Positions 46,658 to 56,400 are shown, counted from the first letter of the stretch. The stretch: DNA of 64,000 nucleotides from Pseudomonas paraversuta (GCF_904063065.1 NZ_CAJFCL010000001.1:1-64000), one strand, 5' to 3'. Numbers and translations: made by a program. Notes: generated by a model from the sequence alone, not told the origin.

Positions 46658-46673
46658 TGGCACGGCTCCTGCT
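46658..46673 (+). promoter_or_regulatory. sigma-54 promoter of the crcY-like RNA
   Basis: TGGCACGGCTCCTGCT: 15 of 16 positions fit TGGCACG-N4-TTGCW, with -24 GG and -12 GC spaced exactly. It is one of the best sigma-54 matches in the window and no protein gene follows it on this strand for more than 2 kb. In known cases the activator is CbrB. Confidence 0.85.
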
Positions 46674-46683
46674 ATCTCTATGG

Positions 46684-47075
46684 CATAACAAGAATAAAAA
46701 TCGCAGCAACATAATAAAAACAATACGAAACGACTCTGACATAACAAAAACAACACGACAGAGACGCAGCTAACAGATTTTTTTGGAGAAGGTTTACTTT
46801 TCCGAGGAGCCAAAAGCCACCTCGCAACCGGGCAGAGAATAATAAAACTACCTTCAGGTAGCACCCGCACAGGTTGGATCACAGGTTTGATAGCCGGTGA
46901 TGAAAGTGGATCAGCGCTCAAAAAAATACGTTTGCTCTTGATCCTGCATGGGGATCGCACAAAACAGCAACAAAGGGCCACGGTTCCAAAAACAACAATA
47001 GACCGCCCCTAAATAATAAAAAAAGAGCACGCAACGACATATTAAAGGGGAGCCTCGGCTCCCCTTTGTGTTGTC
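46684..47075 (+). ncRNA. crcY: CrcY/CrcZ-like small RNA (Hfq/Crc decoy)
   Basis: A predicted ~390-base transcript starting 12 bases after the sigma-54 -12 element and ending at a terminator (AAAGGGGAGCC/GGCTCCCCTTT, 47044-47067, then TTGTGTTGT). It has no good reading frame but many A-rich motifs of the catabolite-activity type (ACAAGAATAAAAA, ACATAATAAAAACAA, ATAACAAAAACAAC, AGAATAATAAAACTA, AAAACAACAATAG, AATAATAAAAAAAG). These bind Hfq/Crc and so relieve catabolite repression. In P. putida crcY lies beside the HMG-CoA lyase gene PP3540 (from memory), as here. Ends are approximate to a few bases. Confidence 0.85.
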
Positions 47076-47091
47076 TGTAATCCCCGTTTTT

Positions 47092-47188
47092 CTGCAGGAG
47101 CGAGCTTGCTTCGCGATGGGGAGGTTGGCGCAACCGTTGCAGTTACGCCGTATTGATCCTGTCGCGAGGCAAGCTCGCTCCCGCAGGG
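47092..47188. repeat. REPIN (paired inverted REP sequences)
   Basis: Left arm GCAGGAGCGAGCTTGCTTCG and right arm GTCGCGAGGCAAGCTCGCTC inverted about 40 bases apart. It is placed between the crcY terminator and the convergent end of the acyl-CoA synthetase gene. Nearly the same arms as the element at 26843-26919. Confidence 0.8.
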
Positions 47189-47201
47189 ATTTGAGCAAGC
47201 C

Positions 47202-48884
47202 TTAAGGTGTGCCGATTTCCTGAATGCTGATTTCACGCATTTTGAATTTCTGAATCTTGCCGGTCACCGTCATCGGAAACACATCCACAAACTTGAAGTA
47301 ACGCGGCGTCTTGAAGTGCGCGATGCGCGACTTGCACCAGGTTTGCAGTTCCAGCTCGTTGGCTGTGTGACCCGGATGAAACTTGATCCAGGCGACGATC
47401 TCTTCGCCGTACCTGGCATCGGGAATGCCCACTACCTGTACATCTGCCACCGCCGGGTGAGTGAAAAAAAACTCTTCCAGCTCCCGCGGGTAAATGTTTT
47501 CACCCCCGCGAATAATCATGTCCTTGTTGCGCCCGACGATGCGCACATAGCCCTGCTCATCCATCTGCGCCAGATCACCGGTATGCATCCAGCCTTCGCT
47601 GTCGATTGCCTCGCGGGTGGCCTGCGGGTTGTTCCAGTAGCCCAGCATCACGCTATAGCCCCGGGTACACAACTCACCGATCGCGCCCCGGACCACAACA
47701 TTGCCCTCGGCATCGATCAGCTTGTTCTCCAGTTGCGGCTGAGTTCGTCCTACGGTGGTAACGCGCAACTCGAGATCATCCGCAGGCGCGGTCTGTATCG
47801 ATACCGGACTGGTTTCTGTCATGCCATAGGCGATCTGTACTTCCCCCATGTGCATCTCGCTGATGACCCGGCGCATCACCTCTATCGGGCAAGTGGCTCC
47901 GGCCATGATCCCGGTGCGCAGGCTCGACAGGTCAAATTCAGCGCGCTGCGGGTGGTCGAGCATGGCGATGAACATGGTGGGTACACCGTACAGGGCCGTT
48001 GCCCGCTCCTGGGCAACGGCTTGCAGGGTCAGGCCAGGGTCAAAGGCTTCACCGGGATAGATCATGGTGGTGCCATGGGTCACGCACCCCAGGTTGCCCA
48101 TCACCATGCCGAAACAATGATAGAGCGGCACCGGAATCACCAGCCGGTCACTGGATGTCAGGCCCAGGCTTTCGCCAACCATATAGCCATTGTTGAGGAT
48201 GTTGTGATGGCTGAGGGTGGCACCTTTAGGAAACCCCGTGGTGCCCGAGGTGTACTGAATGTTCACCGCTTGACCGGGCTGCACACTGGCCTGACGCCTG
48301 TCGAGTTGTTCGGCATTGACCCCGGCGGCCAGCGTGCTCAGTTGCGACCAGGGTAAAAAGCCTGCAGGTGGCTGTGCATCGAGACTGATGACTCCGCGCA
48401 ACGCGGTAAAGCTTTCACTCTCCAACTGCCCTGCCGCCGAATCGGCCAGCGCTGGAATCAGCTCCTGGAGCATGGCGTGATAGTTGGAGGTTTTGAACGA
48501 GCCGGCACAGACCAGCCACTGACATGCTGACTGTTGAAGGACATATTCCAGTTCAGACAGCCGGTAGGCAGGGTTGATGTTGACCAGAATCACGCCGATT
48601 TTGGCGCTGGCGAACTGGCACAGGAACCATTCAACACAGTTCGGCGCCCATACTCCCAGCCGGTCTCCGGGCCGCAAGCCCAATGCCAGCAACCCTCTGG
48701 CATGCAGGTCAACGGCTGCTGCCAGCTGAGCCCAGGTGAACCGCTGCTGTTGATGGCAGACCACCAGCGCGTCGTTGCCGGCATAACGGGCGGCCGTTTG
48801 ATCGAACGCCTGACCGATGGTCATCGCCAGCAACGCTTTGTCCTGCGGACCCTGGCTGTAACTGGGGACAGATGGTGACTTCAT
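47202..48884 (-). CDS. AMP-binding acyl-CoA synthetase
   Basis: A 560-residue ANL-superfamily ligase activating a carboxylic acid to its CoA thioester. A3 motif [11 protein letters not shown] (near residue 200), YGMTETSP (A5), [16 protein letters not shown] (A7), and the terminal Lys in [11 protein letters not shown]. Start MKSPSVP at 48884 follows GGAG. It is divergent from liuABCD and shares a control region with two palindromes, so its acid may be isovalerate, methylcrotonate or another branched acid; that is inference. Confidence 0.88.
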   Translation of the reverse strand: MKSPSVPSYSQGPQDKALLAMTIGQAFDQTAARYAGNDALVVCHQQQRFTWAQLAAAVDLHARGLLALGLRPGDRLGVWAPNCVEWFLCQFASAKIGVILVNINPAYRLSELEYVLQQSACQWLVCAGSFKTSNYHAMLQELIPALADSAAGQLESESFTALRGVISLDAQPPAGFLPWSQLSTLAAGVNAEQLDRRQASVQPGQAVNIQYTSGTTGFPKGATLSHHNILNNGYMVGESLGLTSSDRLVIPVPLYHCFGMVMGNLGCVTHGTTMIYPGEAFDPGLTLQAVAQERATALYGVPTMFIAMLDHPQRAEFDLSSLRTGIMAGATCPIEVMRRVISEMHMGEVQIAYGMTETSPVSIQTAPADDLELRVTTVGRTQPQLENKLIDAEGNVVVRGAIGELCTRGYSVMLGYWNNPQATREAIDSEGWMHTGDLAQMDEQGYVRIVGRNKDMIIRGGENIYPRELEEFFFTHPAVADVQVVGIPDARYGEEIVAWIKFHPGHTANELELQTWCKSRIAHFKTPRYFKFVDVFPMTVTGKIQKFKMREISIQEIGTP

Positions 48885-48974
48885 GAAAACTCCTCTTGTG
48901 ATTGTTTTGGGAGCATGAGTACGCCGCCTGCAGGCGGCATCTCGATTGAAGAGCAAGAATGACTCTGCCTCAAG

Positions 48975-48990
48975 TTGACGTTAACGTAAA
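48975..48990. promoter_or_regulatory. near-palindromic operator, probable LiuR site 1
   Basis: TTGACGTTAACGTAAA, symmetric except at one outer pair. It and a second copy 43 bases on share the core ACGTTAACGTAA in the 206-base region between the divergent synthetase and liuA starts. MerR-type regulators of the LiuR group use such sites. Confidence 0.65.
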
Positions 48991-49017
48991 GGTCATTGAC
49001 AGCTATCTACGCCAGGC

Positions 49018-49031
49018 TTACGTTAACGTAA
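49018..49031. promoter_or_regulatory. palindromic operator, probable LiuR site 2
   Basis: TTACGTTAACGTAA, a perfect 14-base palindrome, 60 bases upstream of liuA. A TTGACA (48996-49001) ends 16 bases before it, so it could overlay the -10 region of the liuA promoter, as MerR sites usually do. Confidence 0.65.
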
Positions 49032-49090
49032 AGCTTACCCATGGCGACGCAGCAAACGCCTCCCTATAAGAACAACGTACAAGGTGCCCC

Positions 49091-50254
49091 ATGAGCTATC
49101 CGACTTTGAACTTCGCCCTTGGCGAAACCATCGACATGTTGCGCGATCAGGTGCAGGCCTTCGTTGCAGCAGAGCTGGCGCCACGGGCGGCGCAGATCGA
49201 CAAGGACAACCTGTTCCCGGCGGATATGTGGCGCAAGTTCGGTGACATGGGCCTGCTGGGCATCACTGTTGCAGAAGAGTACGGCGGTACCGGGCTGAGC
49301 TATCTGGCCCACGTGGTGGCAATGGAAGAAATCAGCCGCGGCTCAGCCTCGGTCGCCCTCTCCTATGGCGCCCACTCCAACCTCTGCGTCAACCAGATCA
49401 ACCGCAACGGCAGCCACGCACAGAAACTCAAGTACCTGCCCAAACTGATCAGCGGCGAACACGTCGGAGCCCTGGCCATGAGTGAGCCGAACGCCGGCTC
49501 CGATGTGGTTTCGATGAAGCTGCGTGCCGACAAGCGTGGCGACCACTTTGTGCTGAACGGCAGTAAAACCTGGATCACCAACGGCCCGGATGCCGATACC
49601 TACGTGATCTACGCCAAAACCGATATCGAAAAAAATGCCCATGGCATCAGTGCGTTCATCGTCGAACGCGACTGGAAAGGCTTCAGCCGCAGCAAGCATT
49701 TCGACAAGCTCGGCATGCGCGGTTCGAACACTGGCGAACTGTTTTTCGATGATGTGCAAGTCCCGCAGGAAAACCTGCTGGGCCCTCTGAACGCCGGGGT
49801 GAAAGTCCTGATGAGCGGCCTGGACTACGAACGTGTGGTGCTCTCGGGTGGCCCCACCGGGATCATGCAAGCCTGCATGGATCTGGTGGTGCCTTATATC
49901 CACGACCGCAAACAGTTTGGCCAGAGCATCGGCGAGTTTCAGCTGATCCAGGGCAAAGTCGCCGACATGTATACCCAGCTCAATGCCAGCCGCGCTTATC
50001 TGTACGCGGTGGCGGCCGCCTGCGAACGTGGCGAAACCACGCGCAAGGATGCAGCCGGGGTGATTTTGTACAGCGCTGAACGTGCCACCCAAATGGCCCT
50101 CGACGCGATCCAGATTCTGGGCGGCAACGGTTATATCAATGAATTCCCAGCCGGACGCCTGTTGCGCGACGCCAAGCTGTATGAAATCGGCGCGGGCACC
50201 AGCGAGATCCGTCGCATGCTGATTGGCCGCGAACTGTTTAACGAAACTCGCTAA
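49091..50254 (+). CDS. liuA: isovaleryl-CoA dehydrogenase LiuA
   Basis: A 387-residue FAD acyl-CoA dehydrogenase converting isovaleryl-CoA to 3-methylcrotonyl-Co[16 protein letters not shown] and [17 protein letters not shown] are FAD/substrate loops; the Glu of [15 protein letters not shown] matches the unusual catalytic base position of isovaleryl-CoA dehydrogenases. The C-terminal [13 protein letters not shown] is typical. First gene of liuABCD, with a 9-base gap to liuB. Confidence 0.94.
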   Translation: MSYPTLNFALGETIDMLRDQVQAFVAAELAPRAAQIDKDNLFPADMWRKFGDMGLLGITVAEEYGGTGLSYLAHVVAMEEISRGSASVALSYGAHSNLCVNQINRNGSHAQKLKYLPKLISGEHVGALAMSEPNAGSDVVSMKLRADKRGDHFVLNGSKTWITNGPDADTYVIYAKTDIEKNAHGISAFIVERDWKGFSRSKHFDKLGMRGSNTGELFFDDVQVPQENLLGPLNAGVKVLMSGLDYERVVLSGGPTGIMQACMDLVVPYIHDRKQFGQSIGEFQLIQGKVADMYTQLNASRAYLYAVAAACERGETTRKDAAGVILYSAERATQMALDAIQILGGNGYINEFPAGRLLRDAKLYEIGAGTSEIRRMLIGRELFNETR

Positions 50255-50263
50255 GGAGCGCGC

Positions 50264-51871
50264 ATGTCCATTCTGCACACGACAATCAACCCGCGTTCGG
50301 CCGAATTCCTGACCAATCGTGACGCCATGCTCAAACAGGTTGAGGCCCTGCACACCCTGCTCAACCAGGTACAGCAAGGTGGCGGCGCCAAGGCCCAGGA
50401 GCGCCATACCTCCCGTGGCAAACTCCTGCCCCGAGAGCGCATTGATCGCTTGCTGGACAGCGGCTCTGCGTTTCTCGAACTCAGTCAACTGGCCGCTTAC
50501 GGTGTATACGGCGAAGACGTCCCGGCGGCCGGAATAATCGCCGGTATCGGTCGTGTTGAAGGCGTGGAATGCATGATTGTGGCCAACGACGCCACGGTCA
50601 AAGGGGGCTCGTACTACCCGCTAACGGTAAAAAAACACTTACGGGCGCAGACCATTGCCGAGCAAAACCGCCTGCCGTGCATCTATCTGGTGGACTCTGG
50701 CGGCGCCAACCTGCCGCGTCAGGATGAAGTGTTCCCGGACCGTGAACACTTCGGCCGGATCTTCTTCAATCAGGCCAATATGAGCGCGGCCGGCATCCCG
50801 CAAATCGCAGTGGTTATGGGCTCCTGCACGGCGGGTGGCGCGTATGTACCGGCCATGGCTGACGAAGCAATCATGGTGCGCCAGCAGGCGACGATTTTCC
50901 TGGCCGGCCCGCCGCTGGTGAAAGCTGCCACCGGCGAAGTGGTCAGTGCCGAGGACCTGGGCGGTGCCGATGTGCACTGCAAAATTTCAGGAGTGGCCGA
51001 CCATTACGCCGAAAGTGATGAGCACGCCCTGGCCCTCGCGCGGCGCAGCGTAGCCAACCTCAATTGGCGCAAGCATGGCCAGTTGCAACAGCGGCTAGCG
51101 CAGGCACCGCTGTACAGCTGCGAAGAGCTGTATGGCATCGTGCCTGCCGACGCCAAGCAGCCCTTTGATGTACGCGAAGTGATCGCGCGTCTGGTGGACG
51201 GCTCGGTATTCGATGAGTTCAAGGCCCTGTTCGGCACCACCCTGGTGTGCGGCTTTGCCCATTTACACGGTTACCCGGTGGCGATTCTGGCCAACAACGG
51301 CATCCTGTTTGCCGAAGCGGCACAAAAAGGCGCGCACTTTATTGAGCTGGCATGCCAGCGCGGTATTCCGTTGATTTTTCTGCAAAACATCACCGGTTTT
51401 ATGGTCGGGCAAAAATACGAAGCCGGCGGCATTGCCAAACACGGCGCCAAACTGGTGACTGCAGTCGCCTGCGCCAAGGTCCCCAAATTTACCGTGATCA
51501 TCGGCGGCAGCTTTGGCGCCGGTAACTACGGCATGTGTGGCCGGGCCTATGACCCGCGCTTTCTGTGGATGTGGCCAAACGCCCGGATCGGCGTAATGGG
51601 CGCCGAACAGGCCGCCGGGGTACTGGTACAAGTCAAGCGCGAGCAGGCCGAACGCAACGGCCTGGTATTTTCCAGCCAGGAAGAAGCCGCAATCAAACAA
51701 CCGATCCTTGACCAGTACGAGCATCAGGGCCACCCCTACTACTCCAGTGCCCGCTTGTGGGATGACGGCGTAATCGACCCGGCGCAAACCCGTGATGTAT
51801 TGGCGCTGGGCTTGTCGGCGGCGTTGAACGCTCCGATCGAAGCCACGCGCTTTGGTGTGTTTCGCATGTAA
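50264..51871 (+). CDS. liuB: 3-methylcrotonyl-CoA carboxylase beta subunit LiuB
   Basis: A 535-residue carboxyltransferase subunit that moves CO2 from biotin to 3-methylcrotonyl-CoA, giving 3-methylglutaconyl-CoA. It has the carboxyltransferase motifs [42 protein letters not shown] and [17 protein letters not shown]. It works with the biotinylated alpha subunit LiuD. AAGGAG precedes the ATG. Confidence 0.95.
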   Translation: MSILHTTINPRSAEFLTNRDAMLKQVEALHTLLNQVQQGGGAKAQERHTSRGKLLPRERIDRLLDSGSAFLELSQLAAYGVYGEDVPAAGIIAGIGRVEGVECMIVANDATVKGGSYYPLTVKKHLRAQTIAEQNRLPCIYLVDSGGANLPRQDEVFPDREHFGRIFFNQANMSAAGIPQIAVVMGSCTAGGAYVPAMADEAIMVRQQATIFLAGPPLVKAATGEVVSAEDLGGADVHCKISGVADHYAESDEHALALARRSVANLNWRKHGQLQQRLAQAPLYSCEELYGIVPADAKQPFDVREVIARLVDGSVFDEFKALFGTTLVCGFAHLHGYPVAILANNGILFAEAAQKGAHFIELACQRGIPLIFLQNITGFMVGQKYEAGGIAKHGAKLVTAVACAKVPKFTVIIGGSFGAGNYGMCGRAYDPRFLWMWPNARIGVMGAEQAAGVLVQVKREQAERNGLVFSSQEEAAIKQPILDQYEHQGHPYYSSARLWDDGVIDPAQTRDVLALGLSAALNAPIEATRFGVFRM

Positions 51872-51882
51872 CCCGCCCGGTG

Positions 51883-51911
51883 CCTGCAACGCTGGCGAGC
51901 CAGCGCCCACA
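51883..51911. repeat. short REP-like palindrome in the liuB-liuC gap
   Basis: GCTGGCGAGCCAGC (51891-51904) within a GCCTGCAAC...GCCCACA frame. It sits inside the operon between liuB and liuC and could stabilise or differentially process the mRNA. Confidence 0.5.
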
Positions 51912-51932
51912 TCCATTTAAGGACTGACGGAC

Positions 51933-52751
51933 ATGATCGATTTCAACACCCTGGAACTGCACAACGACCCCCGGGGCTTTGCCACCCTGTGGTTGAGTCG
52001 CGAGCAAAAGAACAATGCTTTCAATGCCGAGATGATCCGCGAACTGATCCTCGCCCTGGACACCGTGCAAGGCGATCCGGCCCTGCGCTTTCTGGTGCTG
52101 CGCGGACGGGGCAAGCATTTCAGTGCCGGCGCCGACCTTGCCTGGATGCAACAGTCAGCCGAGCTCGATTATCACACCAACCTCGATGACGCCCGGCACC
52201 TGGCTGAACTGATGTACAACCTGGCCAAGCTGAAAATCCCGACCATAGCGGTGGTGCAAGGCGCAGCCTACGGCGGTGCCCTGGGCCTGATCAGTGCTTG
52301 CGACATGGCCATCGGCAGCGAGGACGCGCAGTTCTGTCTGTCCGAAGTCCGAATCGGCCTGGCGCCGGCCGTGATCAGTCCGTTCGTGGTACAGGCCATA
52401 GGCGAGCGCGCTGCACGCCGTTATGCCCTGACTGCGGAACGCTTCAGCGGTGAGCGTGCCCGTGAACTGGGGCTGCTCTCTGAGTGTTATCCCGGCGCCG
52501 AGCTTGAACGGCAAGTCGCCCTCTGGACCGACAACTTGCTGCTCAATAGCCCGCAGGCCATGCGTTCGTGCAAGGATCTGCTGCGCGAAGTCAGCCATGG
52601 AGCCACCACTACGGCCATTCGCCGCTACTGCGAAAACTCCATCGCCCGAATCCGGGTCAGCCCCGAAGGCCAGGAAGGCTTGCGCGCCTTTCTGCAAAAA
52701 CGTGCGCCAAGCTGGCAGACCGACACCTCGTCCCGGGAGCCACGCCCATGA
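51933..52751 (+). CDS. liuC: 3-methylglutaconyl-CoA hydratase LiuC
   Basis: A 272-residue crotonase hydrating 3-methylglutaconyl-CoA to HMG-CoA. KHFSAGADLAWMQ and VVQGAAYGGALGL are the oxyanion-hole segments; CLSEVRIGLAPAVISPFV follows, matching AtuE/LiuC-type hydratases. It overlaps liuD by four bases (ATGA), so translation is coupled. Confidence 0.92.
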   Translation: MIDFNTLELHNDPRGFATLWLSREQKNNAFNAEMIRELILALDTVQGDPALRFLVLRGRGKHFSAGADLAWMQQSAELDYHTNLDDARHLAELMYNLAKLKIPTIAVVQGAAYGGALGLISACDMAIGSEDAQFCLSEVRIGLAPAVISPFVVQAIGERAARRYALTAERFSGERARELGLLSECYPGAELERQVALWTDNLLLNSPQAMRSCKDLLREVSHGATTTAIRRYCENSIARIRVSPEGQEGLRAFLQKRAPSWQTDTSSREPRP

Positions 52752-54688
52752 GCGCGCTTCAGATTACGTCTGTACTGGTGGCCAACCGGGGCGAAATTGC
52801 CTGCCGCGTGATGCGCACGGCCAAGTCTTTGGGCCTGACCACCGTAGCTGTCCACAGCGCCACCGACCGTGACGCACGGCACTGCCGCGAGGCTGATATC
52901 TGCGTCGATCTTGGGGGCAGCAAGGCCGCCGACAGCTACCTGAAAATCGACAAGATCATTGCTGCGGCTAAAGCCAGCGGGGCACAAGCGATTCATCCGG
53001 GCTATGGATTCTTGTCCGAAAACGCCGGTTTCGCACGCGCCATCGAGGACGCCGGACTGATCTTTCTCGGCCCCCCGGCTGCGGCGATTGATGCCATGGG
53101 CAGTAAATCGGCAGCCAAGGCGTTGATGGAAATTGCCGGGGTGCCGCTGGTGCCGGGCTACCACGGTGAAGCGCAGGATCTGGAAACCTTCCGCGCCGCA
53201 GCTGAGCACATCGGTTATCCGGTGTTGCTCAAGGCCACGGCCGGTGGCGGCGGCAAAGGCATGAAAGTGGTCGAGGACGTCAGCGAACTGGCCGAAGCCC
53301 TGGCCTCGGCGCAACGTGAAGCGCTGTCCTCGTTTGGCGATGCGCGCATGCTGGTGGAAAAGTATGTACTCAAGCCACGTCACGTGGAGATCCAGATTTT
53401 TGCCGACCGCCACGGTAACTGCCTGTACCTCAATGAGCGCGACTGCTCGATTCAGCGCCGTCATCAAAAGGTGGTTGAAGAAGCGCCGGCCCCGGGCCTC
53501 AGTATTGAACAACGCCGGGCCATGGGCGAGTCCGCGGTACGGGCGGCGCAGGCCATCGGTTATGTCGGCGCCGGCACCGTGGAGTTTTTGCTGGATGCAC
53601 GGGGCGAGTTCTTCTTCATGGAGATGAACACCCGCCTGCAAGTGGAGCATCCGGTAACCGAAGCCATCACCGGACTGGATCTGGTGGCCTGGCAAATCCG
53701 CGTGGCCCGCGGTGAGGCGCTCCCCATCAGTCAGTCTGAAGTGCCTTTGCGCGGCCATGCGATTGAAGTACGCCTGTATGCCGAAGACCCGGGCAATGAT
53801 TTTCTGCCGCAAACAGGACGTCTCGAGGTGTACCGCGAATCTGCCGCCGGGCCGGGGCGCCGGGTCGACAGCGGGGTCAGTGAAGGGGACGAAATTTCAC
53901 CGTTCTACGATCCGATGCTGGGCAAGTTGATTGCATGGGGCGAAGACCGCGAACAGGCGCGGCTGCGGCTGCTCGCAATGCTTGATGAGTTCGCCATTGG
54001 CGGCTTGAAAACCAACCTGGCTTTTTTACGCCGCATCATCGCTCATCCGGCCTTCGCTGCAGCCGAACTGGATACGGGCTTCATCCCCCGTTACCAGGAG
54101 CAATTACTGCCAGCCACCCTGCCTTTACCTGCAGCATTTTGGTCCGCCGCGGGTGAAGCATTTCATCAGAGCCAGACATCCCAGGTGCGCAAAGATGACC
54201 CAGCCTCGCCCTGGGCCATCCGCAACGGCTTTCGCAACGGCCTGCCCCCGCAGACCCTGCTGGCCTTGAGTTGCAACGGCGAGCAGCAGGTCGTCAACCT
54301 CCACACGCCGTCAGCGGTGTTGCGCGACGAGCAATTGCTGATTGAACAGGACGGTGTGCGTCGCCAGCATCTGGCAATTCGCCGCGCAGAGACGCTCTAC
54401 CTGCGCTGGGACGGCGAGTTGCATAGCGTCAGGGTCTATGACCCGATCGCCGCGGCAGGTGCCAGTCATGCCCAGACAGGTGGTTTGAGTGCCCCCATGA
54501 ACGGCAGCATTGTGCGCATCCTGGTTGAAACCGGACAGACTGTCGAAGCCGGTACCCAATTGGTGGTGCTGGAGGCCATGAAAATGGAGCACAGCCTGCG
54601 GGCGCCCCACAACGGTGTGGTAACAGCGCTGTTTTGTCAGGAAGGCGAAATGGTCAGCGAAGGTACGGTGCTGGTTGAACTGACGTAG
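52748..54688 (+). CDS. liuD: 3-methylcrotonyl-CoA carboxylase alpha (biotin) subunit LiuD
   Basis: A 646-residue biotin carboxylase plus carrier. The N-terminal ATP-grasp carboxylase has VLVANRGEIACRV, IHPGYGFLSENAGFA, KATAGGGGKGMKVV and FFMEMNTRLQVEHPVTE. The C-terminal biotinyl domain has LEAMKMEHSLRAP, with the biotin-accepting Lys. Start at 52748 by four-base overlap with liuC. It ends the operon at a strong bidirectional terminator. Confidence 0.95.
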   Translation: MSALQITSVLVANRGEIACRVMRTAKSLGLTTVAVHSATDRDARHCREADICVDLGGSKAADSYLKIDKIIAAAKASGAQAIHPGYGFLSENAGFARAIEDAGLIFLGPPAAAIDAMGSKSAAKALMEIAGVPLVPGYHGEAQDLETFRAAAEHIGYPVLLKATAGGGGKGMKVVEDVSELAEALASAQREALSSFGDARMLVEKYVLKPRHVEIQIFADRHGNCLYLNERDCSIQRRHQKVVEEAPAPGLSIEQRRAMGESAVRAAQAIGYVGAGTVEFLLDARGEFFFMEMNTRLQVEHPVTEAITGLDLVAWQIRVARGEALPISQSEVPLRGHAIEVRLYAEDPGNDFLPQTGRLEVYRESAAGPGRRVDSGVSEGDEISPFYDPMLGKLIAWGEDREQARLRLLAMLDEFAIGGLKTNLAFLRRIIAHPAFAAAELDTGFIPRYQEQLLPATLPLPAAFWSAAGEAFHQSQTSQVRKDDPASPWAIRNGFRNGLPPQTLLALSCNGEQQVVNLHTPSAVLRDEQLLIEQDGVRRQHLAIRRAETLYLRWDGELHSVRVYDPIAAAGASHAQTGGLSAPMNGSIVRILVETGQTVEAGTQLVVLEAMKMEHSLRAPHNGVVTALFCQEGEMVSEGTVLVELT

Positions 54689-54700
54689 AAGCAACAGCCA

Positions 54701-54735
54701 AAAAAGGCGGCCCTTTTTCAGGGGGCCGCCTTTTT
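54701..54735. terminator. bidirectional terminator between liuD and the repressor gene
   Basis: AAAAAGGCGGCCC (54701-54713) and GGGCCGCCTTTTT (54723-54735) with T-runs on both strands; it serves both convergent units. Confidence 0.9.
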
Positions 54736-54741
54736 TTGTTT

Positions 54742-55401
54742 CTAGAACTTGGCAGTGGCCTGCACTACCACTCCGATAACCCGGCAATGCTCATCAAACA
54801 CTGTCTTGGGATAGGTCGGGTTCAGCGGCTTGAGATAGCGCTGGCCGCTCTCTTCAATCAACTGCCGGAAGGTGGCCTCTTCAGTGCCCGGAATGCGTGC
54901 GATCACCATTTTTCCCGGTTCGGGATCAATATCGGGATCCACCAGAATCATCATCCCTTGTGCAACGCTGATTCCTATCGGAGCGGTCATGGCATCGCCC
55001 CGCACTTGCAACCAGAACGCAGCACCTTTGGCGTAATGATCGCTGACCTCGAACACCTCGCCGGGTTGGTAGCCGGCCTCTCGGGCCTGCTCGTTGACCT
55101 GCCCCGCCGTCACCCAATTACTGACCGGATAACGAAAAGCAGAAGTGATGTCGTAGGAGCATTCGTTAGCAGCAGACTCATCCGCTGCAGCGCTGCGCTC
55201 GCGGATGACCAGGGCAATTTCCAGATGCTCCAGCCCCAGGGCGTGCAGCACTTTGTTCATTGTCGGCAAGTCGGGTTGACGGCGTTTATTGAGCCAATGA
55301 CCGACACCGCCCTGGGAAGCCCCGACGCGTTCGGCTAGTTTTTCCTGCGTGAGCTTGAGCTCGCGCAATTTGGTTCTGACTAAAGCGATCCATTTATCCA
55401 T
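54742..55401 (-). CDS. CI/PrtR-like XRE-S24 repressor without autocleavage residues
   Basis: A 219-residue phage-repressor-like regulator. The N-terminal XRE HTH is LTQEKLAERVGASQGGVGHWLN (residues ~17-38); the C-terminal S24/LexA-type domain spans ~95-219. The Ala99-Gly100 cleavage bond (WVTAGQV) is present. The catalytic Ser is Ala137 (RGDAMTAP in place of GDSM) and the catalytic Lys is Arg179 (TFRQL in place of TFKKL). RecA-stimulated self-cleavage should therefore not occur. No phage or pyocin genes adjoin it. An AATACA/TGTATT operator-like site lies upstream. Start MDKWIAL at 55401. Confidence 0.85.
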   Translation of the reverse strand: MDKWIALVRTKLRELKLTQEKLAERVGASQGGVGHWLNKRRQPDLPTMNKVLHALGLEHLEIALVIRERSAAADESAANECSYDITSAFRYPVSNWVTAGQVNEQAREAGYQPGEVFEVSDHYAKGAAFWLQVRGDAMTAPIGISVAQGMMILVDPDIDPEPGKMVIARIPGTEEATFRQLIEESGQRYLKPLNPTYPKTVFDEHCRVIGVVVQATAKF

Positions 55402-55434
55402 CAGCCGAACAATACGGATTGAACTCGAGGCAAC

Positions 55435-55451
55435 AATACACATTCTGTATT
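55435..55451. promoter_or_regulatory. operator-like palindrome upstream of the repressor gene
   Basis: AATACA-CATTC-TGTATT, perfect six-base arms, about 35 bases upstream of the repressor start and in the region shared with the divergent DUF3077 gene. The motif AACAATAC is repeated at 55408-55415 and 55432-55439. Likely self-binding site of the repressor. Confidence 0.5.
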
Positions 55452-55530
55452 ATTTATACCAATAACATAAATACCTTATGTACTAATCTGCTAATGGCTG
55501 ATTCGATTAATCTTAGAGCGCAGGTAAATC

Positions 55531-55878
55531 ATGACTCCCATAACAAAAATAACCCCGGAAACCGAGATTGAAATCGAGCTCGAAACCTTCAAGGACAGTG
55601 CCGCAACCCAGCGTGCACTCGACTATTATTTGAAACCGGCTGTTTCTCAGCACTATTTCGAGAAAAAACTGTTCATCGTACGCAGCGATCTGAGCCAGGA
55701 AGAAGCGCTGGTCAATGCATCAGATTTTCTGCGCTGTGCAATCGCTACCGCCCAGGGCGCAGCTGAAAGCCAGCAAGGCTCTCATCGCGACCTGTTCCTG
55801 AGCGTGGCGCACTGCGTCGAATCGGCCAAGATGCTGTTGGACAAAGCACTGGACGTGCAACAAGTCTCAGCGCGCTGA
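55531..55878 (+). CDS. DUF3077 family protein
   Basis: A 115-residue soluble protein. The C-terminal half matches DUF3077 (DFLRCAIATAQGAAESQQGSH-type start, LFLSVAHCVESAKMLLDKAL). Function unknown; many Pseudomonas genomes have several copies. It is divergent from the CI-like repressor with a shared 129-base promoter region, so it may be the repressor's target. Confidence 0.75.
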   Translation: MTPITKITPETEIEIELETFKDSAATQRALDYYLKPAVSQHYFEKKLFIVRSDLSQEEALVNASDFLRCAIATAQGAAESQQGSHRDLFLSVAHCVESAKMLLDKALDVQQVSAR

Positions 55879-56372
55879 GAGACCAAAAGACCCTGGCCAG
55901 TCCAGCTGGACCGGCTGGAATTTCGGTATGCCAGAGGCGCGACTCACAATGGCGGCACCGGCCCCATGAGCCAACGCCGCTCAATCAAGGGATCAGGCGT
56001 GTAGCCTCTGCTTTGCCGCGCAGTAAGATCTGACGCAATGGCTGACGTACTTGTTAAGGCGCCCCCCAGCAGTACTCCCAGGACACATCAATAATTGCGC
56101 GCCCATTGATTACCTGGTCCGGCGCATGCAGCCCATCGCACCGCCACACCCCTTCGGTATGCCTGCTCACGGTGATGAGCGATGACATCGACAGGGCGAT
56201 CACTGGTTGTACAAGCTTCAGGTTCAGGAGGCACAGCCACGTATCGCAATGGGCCAGGTCAAACCATCACGGTGTTGTTGCTGGGGTAAAAAAATTCTGG
56301 CCCTAAAGGCCTGAGATAGAGGGGTCTAGCGGGGAATGAGCGGGGAAACCAGGACAAAGCAAGGAAAACAGC
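55879..56372. other. gene-free region upstream of prrF
   Basis: About 500 bases with no reading frame of coding character and no repeat family I recognise. Base composition becomes purine-rich near 56330-56372, just before the small-RNA promoter. Confidence 0.4.
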
Positions 56373-56400
56373 TTGACCTGCAAATAAGAATGATTATTAT
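56373..56400 (+). promoter_or_regulatory. Fur-controlled promoter of prrF
   Basis: TTGACC (56373-56378), 16-base spacer, TATTAT (56395-56400). A Fur-box 15-mer TAAGAATGATTATTA (56385-56399) lies over the -10, matching TGATAAT-N-ATTATCA at 11 of 14 positions. Fe-Fur would block initiation. Confidence 0.8.

Noticed and set aside
46649..47198. Minus-strand frames across crcY (about 70-110 codons)
   Set aside because: Cys/Phe/Leu-rich translations are what an A-rich RNA gene yields on its complement; no ribosome site.
52625..53812. 395-codon open frame antisense to liuC/liuD
   Set aside because: Shadow frame over two well-identified enzymes; no ribosome site or domain.
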